The notes under the pieces were generated by a model. That model was not told where the DNA came from. It searched no databases and saw only the letters and a program-made list of their open reading frames with translations. Shown here piece by piece: positions 15,301 to 26,200 of a DNA stretch of 64,000 bases; the stretch's first letter is position 1, and the number at the start of each line of letters is the position of its first letter. The DNA comes from Sipunculus nudus. Lineage: Eukaryota; Annelida; Sipuncula; Golfingiida; Sipunculidae. Made by a program: the position numbers and the translations under genes. The stretch is taken from positions 47,332,401 to 47,396,400 of the forward strand of contig CM049317.1 in assembly GCA_026874595.1 (NCBI GenBank), in the 5' to 3' direction.

Positions 15301-17188
15301 CTTCAGAATTAGTATAACGAATATTTATAATGATAAGCATTCATTCATAATGGTATTATTAAACATTGATTTAATTTTGCGTTGTTTACACCCTTTCAAG
15401 CTAGGACCATTTATCGCATTATGTCCCGGCCGGTAAATTAAAATAAACAAATACATACTTTTAAATTTATGAAATATAAATACAAAATCGTTTTCTCGCA
15501 TCATACGCTGTAATTTTACAGGAAGTAAAACAATTTTCTTTCCATGACCTTGAAAGAATAATGGATACCGCAAGATTAATTTAAAAGTTTTGCATTGGAT
15601 GCTGCAGTTGTTTTTATATGCTGGTGTAAGAGTATTGGCCAGACTAGTTTGTACACATTAAAAAATAAAGATATAAACCGTGTCGTTTCTTCTTGTTTAT
15701 CGTTGAGATAAGGAGAGATAATCGACCAAGATCTGCCAAATATAAACATTCCCGATAAGATAATGCGTAGAATCCCTTCCTGCTGAGGATGTCTCAGTTA
15801 TAGGTGGCTGTAATGTGTCTTTGCTTGGGGAGTTATAGTGGATGTAATGTGCCTATGCTGGAGGAGTAACAGATGTCTGTTAAGTTTCTAGGCTGGAGGA
15901 GTTATAGGTAGCTCTAATGTGTCTATACTGGAGTTACGAATGGCTAGAAGGTGTCTATGCTGGAGGAGTTAGAAACGGCTGTAATGTGTCTATGCTGGAG
16001 GAGTTATAGGTAGCTCTAATGTGTCTATACTGGAGTTACGAATGGCTGTAATGTTTCTATGCTGAAGGAGTTTAGAATGGCTGTAATGTGTCTATGCTGG
16101 AGGAGTTATAGGTAGCTGTAATGTGATTATACTGGAGTTACGAATGGCCGTAATGTTTCTATGCTGAAGGAGTTTAGAATGGCTGTAATGTGTCTATGCT
16201 GGAGGAGTTATAGGTAGCTGTAATGTGATTATACTGGAGTTACGAATGGCCGTAATGTTTCTATGCTGAAGGAGTTTAGAATGGCTGTAATGTGTCTATG
16301 CTTGAGGAGTTAAAGGTGGCTGTAAAGTGTCTATGCAGGAGGAGTAGTAGGTGACTGTATTATGTCTATGCTGGAGTTACGAATGGCTATAATAAGTCTA
16401 TTCTGGAGGACTTACCTGTCATCAAAACCATTTATATGTATGATCCGCATCTGTTTGGTTATCGTGCTTTTACCAGACTCCCCGGTACCTGCAAATACAT
16501 AATAATCATAACAGTAAATATACAACTACTTAATTGTTTTTGCTCTCTTTGCTATAACATAAATATCATATGAAAAATTTATATATATTGGCCAAAATAA
16601 TAAAAGGTATAGTTCATGGGCACCGCGTCAATTTTAACCCCCCCCCCCCCCATAAAAAAATTTTAATTTGTTTTTTATCTTTCAAAATGATAAAATTTTG
16701 ATACCTTTTCCTTTGTTGTACAGTACTTTTACCTGTTTTAAAAAAGATGTTATTATCATGCTTTTCCCTGATAATATGACATTTTTGTCGATACATACAA
16801 AACAGGTAATAAAAAAACCGCCCGCCCACACTGATTTATGAAAAAAAGTGCCTGAGAACCATACCCTTTTTTTTTTGGCCTAATCTATCTTTATTGTGTT
16901 CCTCTGTTTGGTGTTTTCAAAGCTTTTTATAATGTGGTAATGCTTGAGGAGTAGGTGAGAGAAAACAGCAGTATTTTTAGAATAAATATTTCTCATATTC
17001 ACCTTTAATTCCGACATGCAACTTGCGACATCCGCTTTTTAGGATGTACGAAGGGCTTATTTTAGCAAGTTCAAGATTTGATACGGAAGCACAACAGGAC
17101 AGTATCAAGGTGGAAAGTTATCTGAGAGAGAGAGATGGTAGAAACTTGAACTTTAGCTCAGAAAATCTAATACACGCTTAAAAGCACC

Positions 17189-17250
<62 letters not shown>

Positions 17251-20200
17251 TATATATATGATAAATTCTTTTTACACTAAGATGTAATTTCAGAAAAAGG
17301 GACTCCTGCTTTATCTGTTAATACAAGTTCAAGTGACAGCAGGCTTTTCTTATGTGTTCTTTCCATTTTAAAGTATCAATATCTAAAAAGCAAAAGTGTA
17401 TTTAGCATGGCAAAACATCCTATCCTGTTCAGAAATACATGATTATTTTAGTAAAGTACATCAATGCTTCATAGGTGATCGTTATTTTTTATAAAAAGTT
17501 GCTACCCTTAATTTCATCATTTGTCTGAAATGACCCTGTAAACGTTAACACCGATATCTCTACAACATCGTTATGAGCTCTGACTTGTTGAAAGTCCTAT
17601 ATCATAATGAAAGCCTAAATAAAAATTCTGTCCGGCGAAAGATATAAAATATCTTCCGCCGGGAGGGTGTGCCTTCATTCCCGTTCGCGTGTGTATATTT
17701 GTTTGTGGGTTCACAAAATAACACACGAAATCATATCGGGAATGAACCAATGAAGAATCAAACAGATTCTGGTGTGGATCCGGTACATGATCCGGATCCA
17801 GGAATGTCATCAACGAATACTCACAGATATGCAGTCACTTATGCCCGAATGAACCTGGAAATCTGGACGGAATAAGTGAATAATTCATTTAAATGCAGAT
17901 TTCAAGTAAAAAACAGTGTGAACCATTCGACCTTTTTTGGCATACAGTTCTAAAATATCCATGTTTCACAAGACTTAATATAATATACCCATTCCAGTCC
18001 TAAACACTCTTATATTACTCCTTCACAGTAAGACTGGGCGTCTTTGAGCATGGAGTTGCTTCGAATATTTCTTAAAAAAATTTATAACATAACAGTTGAA
18101 GAAAACCTATGGAAATAAAACTAGTGATGCACTTGCTTTCGAAATGGTGACCTTGTTATATGACTTTTGAGATATGATTCAATTTTTGTTAGTAGAACAT
18201 AAATTATTAATATATAAGAAGCTTACTGGAATGTTCGAAGCAAAAATTATACTTTCTTGTTTAAACTATCCAGTCTTGCTATTTGAGACAAGCCTGTTTT
18301 TGACCTACCCCTACTTTAAACAAAGCCTATTTGTCATCTTAAATACCAATACATAACAAAAGGCCTACATCCTTTTGGTCGTGCACACTAATACATAACG
18401 AGAGGTCTACACCTTTCTCGTCCTAAATACCGATTCATGAAAAGAGGTCCACACCATTTTGGTCCTAAATACCAATACATAATAAAAGACCCACATCTTT
18501 CTGGTCGTACATACTAATACGTACATAACGAGAGGTCTACATCTTTCTCGTCCTAAATACCGATACATGACTGGAGGTCTACACATTTCTGATTTTAAAT
18601 ACCAATACATATCAAGAGGCCCACATCTTTTTCAGGTCTTAAATACCAATACATTACAAGAGGCCTACACCTTTCTAGTCGTAAATACCGATACATTACA
18701 GGAGGCCTACATCTTTTTCAGGTCTTAAATACCAATACATTACAACAGGCCTACATTTTGCTAGTCGTAAATACCAATACATTACAACAGGCCTACATCT
18801 TTCTCGTCCTAAATACCAATACATTACAAGAGGCCTCCATCTTTCTCGTCCTAAATACCAATACATTACAAGAGGCCTACATCTTTCTAGTCGTAAATAC
18901 CGCTACATTACAAGAGGCCTACATCTTTTTCAGGTCTTATATACCAATACATTACAAGAAGCCTACACCTTTCTAGTTCTAAATACCGATGCATTACAAG
19001 AGGCCTACATCCCTTTCGTCCTAAATACCAATACATTACAAGAGGCCTACATCTTTCTCGTCCTAAGTACCAATACATTACAAGAGGCCTACATCTTTCT
19101 AGTCGTAAATACCGATACGTTACAAGAGGCCTACATCTTTTTCAGGTCTTAAGTACCAATACATTACAAGAGGCCTACATTTTTCTAGTCGTAAATACCA
19201 ATACATTACAACAGGCCTACATCTTACTCGTCCTTAATACTAATACATTACAACAGGCCTACATCTTTCTAGTCGTAAATACCAATACATTACAAGAGGC
19301 TTACATCTTTTTCAGGTCTTAAATACCAATATATTACATGAGGCCTACATCTTTCTCGTCCTAAATACTAATACATTACAAGAGGCCTACATCTTTTTCG
19401 TCCTAAATACCAATGCATTACAAGAGGCCTACACCTTTCTAGTCGTAAATACCGATACATTACAAGAGGCCTACATCTTTTTCAGGTCTTAAATACCAAT
19501 ACATAACAAGAGGCCTACATCTTTCTCGTCGTAAATACCGATACATTACAAGAGGCCTACATCTTTCTCGTCCTAAATACCGATACATTACAAGAGGCTT
19601 ACACCTTTTTCAGGTCTTAAATACCAATACATAACAAGAGGCCTACGTCTTTCTTGTCCTAAATACCGATACATTACAAGAGGCCCACATCTTTTTCAGG
19701 TTTTAAATACCAATACATTACAACAGGCCTACACCTTTCTAGTCGTAAATACCGATACATTACAAGAGGCCTACATCTTTCTCAGGTCTTAAATACCAAT
19801 ACATTACAAGAGGCCTACATTTTTCTAGTCGTAAATACCAATACATTACAACAGGCCTACATCTTTCTCGTCCTAAATACCAATACATTACAAGAGGCCT
19901 ACATCTTTCTCGTCCTAAATACCAATACATTACAACAGGCCTACATCTTTCTAGTCGTAAATACCGATACATTTCATGAGGCCTTCATCTTTTTCAGGTC
20001 TTAAATACCAATACATTACAAGAGGCCTACATTTTTCTAGTCGTAAATACCAATACATTACAACAGGCCTACATATTTCTCGTCCTAAATACTAATACAT
20101 TACAACAGGCCTACATCTTTTTCAGGTCTTAAATACCAATACATTACAAGAGGCCTACATTTTGCTAGTCGTAAATACCAATACATTACAACAGGCCTAC

Positions 20201-23200
20201 ATCTTTCTCGTCCTAAATACCAATACATTACAAGAGGCCTACATCTTTCTCGTCCTAAATACCAATACATTACAAGAGGCCTACATCTTTCTAGTCGTAA
20301 ATACCGCTACATTACAAGAGGCCTACATCTTTTTCAGGTCTTATATACCAATACATTACAAGAAGCCTACACCTTTCTAGTCCTAAATACCGATGCATTA
20401 CAAGAGGCCTACATCCCTTTCGTCCTAAATACCAATACATTACAAGAGGCCTACATCTTTCTCGTCCTAAGTACCAATACATTACAAGAGGCCTACATCT
20501 TTCTAGTCGTAAATACCGATACGTTACAAGAGGCCTACATCTTTTTCAGGTCTTAAATACCAATACATTACAAGAGGCCTACATTTTTCTAGTCGTAAAT
20601 ACCAATACATTACAACAGGCCTACATCTTACTCGTCCTTAATACTAATACATTACAACAGGCCTACATCTTTCTAGTCGTAAATACCAATACATTACAAG
20701 AGGCCTACATCTTTCTAGTCGTCAATACCGATACATTACAAGAGGCTTACATCTTTTTCAGGTCTTAAATACCAATATATTACATGAGGCCTACATCTTT
20801 CTCGTCCTAAATACTAATACATTACAAGAGGCCTACATCTTTTTCGTCCTAAATACCAATGCATTACAAGAGGCCTACACCTTTCTAGTCGTAAATACCG
20901 ATACATTACAAGAGGCCTACATCTTTTTCAGGTCTTAAATACCAATACATAACAAGAGGCCTACATCTTTCTCGTCGTAAATACCGATACATTACAAGAG
21001 GCCTACATCTTTCTCGTCCTAAATACCGATACATTTCAAGAGGCTTACACCTTTTTCAGGTCTTAAATACCAATACATTACAAGAGGCCTACGTCTTTCT
21101 TGTCCTAAATACCGATACATTACAAGAGGCCCACATCTTTTTCAGGTCTTAAATACCAATACATTACAACAGGCCTACACCTTTCTAGTCGTAAATACCG
21201 ATACATTACAACAGGCCTACATCTTTTTCAGGTCTTAAATACCAATACATTACAAGAGGCCTACATTTTTCTAGTCGTAAATACCAATACATTACAACAG
21301 GCCTACATCTTTCTCGTCTTAAATACCAATACATTACAAGAGGCCTACATCTTTCTCGTCCTAAATACCAATACATTACAACAGGCCTACATCTTTCTAG
21401 TCGTAAATACCGATACATTTCATGAGGCCTTCATCTTTTTCAGGTCTTAAATACCAATACATTACAAGAGGCCTACATTTTTCTAGTCGTAAATACCAAT
21501 ACATTACAACAGGCCTACATATTTCTTGTCCTAAATACTAATACATTACAACAGGCCTACATCTTTCTAGTCGTAAATACCGATGCATTACAACAGGCCT
21601 CCATCTTTTTCGTCCTAAATACCAATACATTACAAGAGGCCTACATCTTTCTCGTCCTAAATACCGATACATTACAAGAGGCTTACACCTTTCTAGTCGT
21701 AAATACCGATACATTACAAGAGGCCTACATCTTTTTCAGGTCTTATATACCAATACATTACAAGAGGCCTACACCTTTCAAGTCCTAAATACCGATACAT
21801 TACAAGAGGCCTTCATCTTTTTCAGATCTTAAATACCAATACATTACAAGAGGCCTACACCTTTCTAGATCTAAATACCGATACATTACAAAAGGCCTAC
21901 ATCTTTTCCGTCCTAAATAGCAATACATTACAAGAGGCCTACATCTTTCTAGTCATAAATACCGATACATTACAAGAGGCCTACTTCTTTCTAGTCGTAA
22001 ATACCAATACATTACAAGAGGCCTACAAATTCTGATCTTAAATACCAATGCATTGAAAGAGATCTACACCTTACAAGGGTCTTCATCTTTCTGGTCCTAA
22101 ATATCGGTTTATTACAAGAGGCTTACACCTATTGGCTCTAAATACTTGTTATTTACAGCAGACGACGGCATAAGGTCCTAAATGTGTATATGTTTTATTA
22201 AGGTTTCCTATCCAACACATCCGTATAATACCACAGGCTTAACAGACCCTACACCATACGATTTCCCCTTCGATTTTCCTGCCAAAATCTTGACCACCCT
22301 CACGTAACATGATTCCGTTCAGTTATAAATGTCTGCCACTGTCTGGTATTTTTTCTACCACTCCAAATATGACCTGACCTTATTCACATGTTTATACGAT
22401 TTCCTACGATATATCACAACCTTTTCATAAGCATTCTGAAATTAAGAAAACAGACGATTTCTTACAGTGCGATATGCTACGAAAGTTTGGTGTATGCTCA
22501 CACACGGAGCGATTTTCCTTCGACTCTCTGCGACAACATAGTGTCAGACCTGCTCCATTCTTGTGTATTGTTTGTGGTTTTCTTAACAATTACTTCGGTT
22601 GAGAACTCCATGTAATATTTTTATCATAGAAAACCGTTGCTAATCGTGGGGTTGTCATTTCCACGCAGGTACCATGTTAAGGCCTCCTTTCCTGCTTTAC
22701 TCTGTAATATGGTGGCCTTGGAAGTTGTGATTTTTTTCTATGATTCTATCATTCCCCTGACGAAGCCTGATTTCCTGCGATCACCTGCGACCTACTTATC
22801 GTTGTTATCAACAAACATATATGATTTTTTCAATTTTACTGAGATCATTCCTTATATGCGCTTCCATAATTTTAAACATTTCCAAAATCCCCTAACCCTA
22901 CTTTAATTTCAGGATTTGGGCGTGGTCCAAAATTACGTTATTCCGATATAAACTTTGCTGATACACGCCCCTTGAGACCAAATTCTTGCCGCAGACAAGT
23001 CTCGTCTGTAGAATCTCTTCGGAGTACTTTCGTGTCGCAATCCCGCGTCCGTAGGGCACCCTGACGAGTTTATCCTTCCCACGTTCTGGAAACTGCACAT
23101 CGGGACGGCCATTTAACGTACACACTAAAACCCGGATGCCACAGTTCGCATTTCGAAATTATATATAAACCGCATCGTTTGAGCCTTGTTTTATAGTTTA

Positions 23201-26200
23201 TGATTTTATGTTTTTTTAAAGTTATCACATAATAAAACCATGTTTGGCCTGCAATGCTGCTTCGCGCAGTTTTGAGTTTGAGGTTTATGGTTATGGTTTC
23301 CCTGCTTAAAATCTTACCTGATACTCGGATAGACACTTAAACATCTCTTTAAGCGGAGATTATGTCCCGATGAGGTTGTTAATGACTGTATTTGTGGGTC
23401 TGCACGGTAGGTAGGCGGAAATCACCCTAACAGCACCGGACACGAAATACTTATTCTGTCTGTCTGGATCGCCCGCTCATGATGCATCTGACAGGGGGAG
23501 CGACGCCAGGCTACTCTCACCACGCAGAGGCGGATCCAGGGGGGGGGGGGGGGGCGGGCTTAACTCCTTTTTACAACCGCCGCAACCTTTTTTAAAGGAG
23601 TTCAGGCCAATTTCTCGGCCTAGACCACCCCCATCCCCCTTTTCCAGATCTGGGGACCTCTTTTTAGGTTTATCATTAGTCATCCTGGGTTGGACCCCTC
23701 CTTTTTCCAAATCAGGGATCCGCCCCCGCCAAATGTTGCTATTTTACCGATAAAATAGAAAAAATATTAAACAAACAAATATTAAAAAAAATGAAATATT
23801 ATTGTGTTTATTGGTATGCCTTTCATTACTAATATACAACTTCCGTTTGGGGACAATAAAGAGGACTACAACAGTGCGTATGTGCGGGTGTGAATAAATC
23901 CTCGATATATTCAGAGACATTTTCTATTTAATTATGGAAAATGTTCGCGCTATAAATATACGACCGATCTATAAATAGAAAACTGAATGTGCTTCTTCAC
24001 ACATGCTGATCTAAAAATATTTGCCCTGTCATCGCGGACGTACTGCATCATCCGAAAATACCTAAGGATTGGCGTGGACACTATTCCTCTGCGACCTTCA
24101 ACGGGCGAGTATGTGGACACATTAATACGTATACACAAAGTTTAACACGAAAATCCAGACTTAATCAGGTCTGTCACACAGATCCTTTTGTCGTATTCAC
24201 TGTGGTAATATATGGCTAGGGTCACAAATAGAATAGTCACCGATAAGGGAGCTATATATAGAAGTCGCTATCTAACATGGTCGTTGGCATCCCGTGGTAC
24301 GGCAGTGATTGTAGTTGCACACTGGTTGAAGACCTGATAACGTTATGAAATATCAATTGACAAACTGCCATACCTTTACTTGCTTATTGCACACTGCGAA
24401 TGTATATTGTTCTTTCGTCATTTTTTAAAATTATATCTGCTGTAATTGTCATCAAAATAACCATCGATTGTTTAAATAAATACCGGTTTGTAAAAGTGTT
24501 ATTGTTTGCCTTTCTAGTGAGCACTGTGATCAGAATTGTCCCTGCATGTTTTTTTTTTCAAGTCTTCTAACTGTTTGTATAACACGTTTTCTGATTGTGG
24601 TTGCATGCTAAAACCGCCGTCTGTAGTCGTGTATACTTGTGCTCACCCGTAATTTTTCGTTTTATTTATTACACGATGAACGCATGATATACAATAATGC
24701 TCAGTCATAATGTTCATTTTGTGTATACCCATTACACAAATAAGCATGGAAAAATCACGCAAGTATTAGTATCTGTTTAGTTCAGCAGTTGCTGAGAAAA
24801 ACTGTCTACATACAGGATATGGACGAACGCCGCACCATTGCTATACTCACAGGTGAACCAGATATAACATTCAAATGTAATTTTATTATTTTTTAATCAT
24901 TAAATTACTTCGAAAATTTTTAGATGTCAAGAGGTCATGCTGGTTTACAGGTCGGATGTGAGTCATACATCTCAAGAGGCATATTAGTACATACTTAGTA
25001 CATCATACTTTCGGCGACGCACAAAAACAGACTATATCTACCCGGGTAACACGTACGGAATATCGAAACAAAACAATTGATATATAAAGCACGGTTATGC
25101 GGCACACATACTTAACTACATACTTATGACAACCAGCTTAAGCAAGTGGTCTCCATGTGAAAAAATCGCTTTTAATCGCTTAAGTTCCGATATTTAAGCC
25201 ATGTTGTATTAACATTCTCTATTTTCGATTGCAATTAGTTTCATTTGGTCTTTTGATAACAAGTAGTATTTACGGATTTAAAAAAATTATATTTGCATAA
25301 TCAGTTCCATTAAGGTAACATTCAATATTGCAGTCACTATTTTCATTGCCAGCATAATACCCGTTTTTGCGTTGGGCACGTCAGCTCGACGTTCTTCGGA
25401 TTCTTCTCGGACAGCGAATTTGATAGATGGCAATAGACCGCGAAGTAATGTCGATTTATGAGCAAAAAAAAAAAGATGGAAAATGACACCAGCCCCCTAA
25501 AGTTAAACAATCGGCAGACTATCATAGGCCTACATGTACTTAATTAACCTGGGTAATATGTGAAGGTAAACTTCTTTTTAATATATTGGTAGGATTTATC
25601 GTTAAGGGTTCGTGTCTACAATATTTATCGATTTCGCAATTACAGATCTCGTTTTTTTTCTGAACATGAAAGGGGTATTTATATGGGTTAACCAGTATTG
25701 CTTTACATAGTAACAATAATCACCGGACGTATTAATATGCATGCGGTAGTATGTTTGCCAAATGACACAAGTAAGAATCGACCATTAACAGTATCATATG
25801 AAGACAAAGTTAACCAAATGTCTGTGATAAATATAAACTTTGTAAAAGAACATAACGTCATGCCAGCAGCTGTATTTACCTGGAAGAAAAGATAATCATG
25901 TGGAAGATGTACCGATTCAGACAGACCCTTGACGTCCCGCCTTGCGTGCAACAAGCCGAACACGTATGGCGTTTGTAGTCACAAGGAGATCATGAAAGGT
26001 AGTTAAACTTTTGAATTGATTTAATGGTCTCCTTGGGCATTTATAGTTTATCACCATCTTCTTTTGAAGACTTATCATTTTCAAGAGAAAGGTGGTCATT
26101 TATAATAAAATCTCTTTGAAGTTCATACGAAAGGAGGTATTCTCAAAAATCAAGAACACGCTGATCCAAAACTTGGCGACAAAAAAGTGCCGCTCTGAAC

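Noticed and set aside
17571-17875. Overlapping 68-80 aa ORFs in intron 1
   Set aside because: Low-complexity DPDP peptides with no domain, located inside a host intron. I could not show that they belong to an element.
18407-21418. ORFs of 67-72 aa in the 42-bp array
   Set aside because: Open only because the unit is 14 codons; the 44-bp variant units break them and both strands are open.
22388-23336. Cluster of ORFs of 75-89 aa in intron 1
   Set aside because: No motif recognised, both strands open; the region looks like degenerate repeat DNA with many CGAT words.
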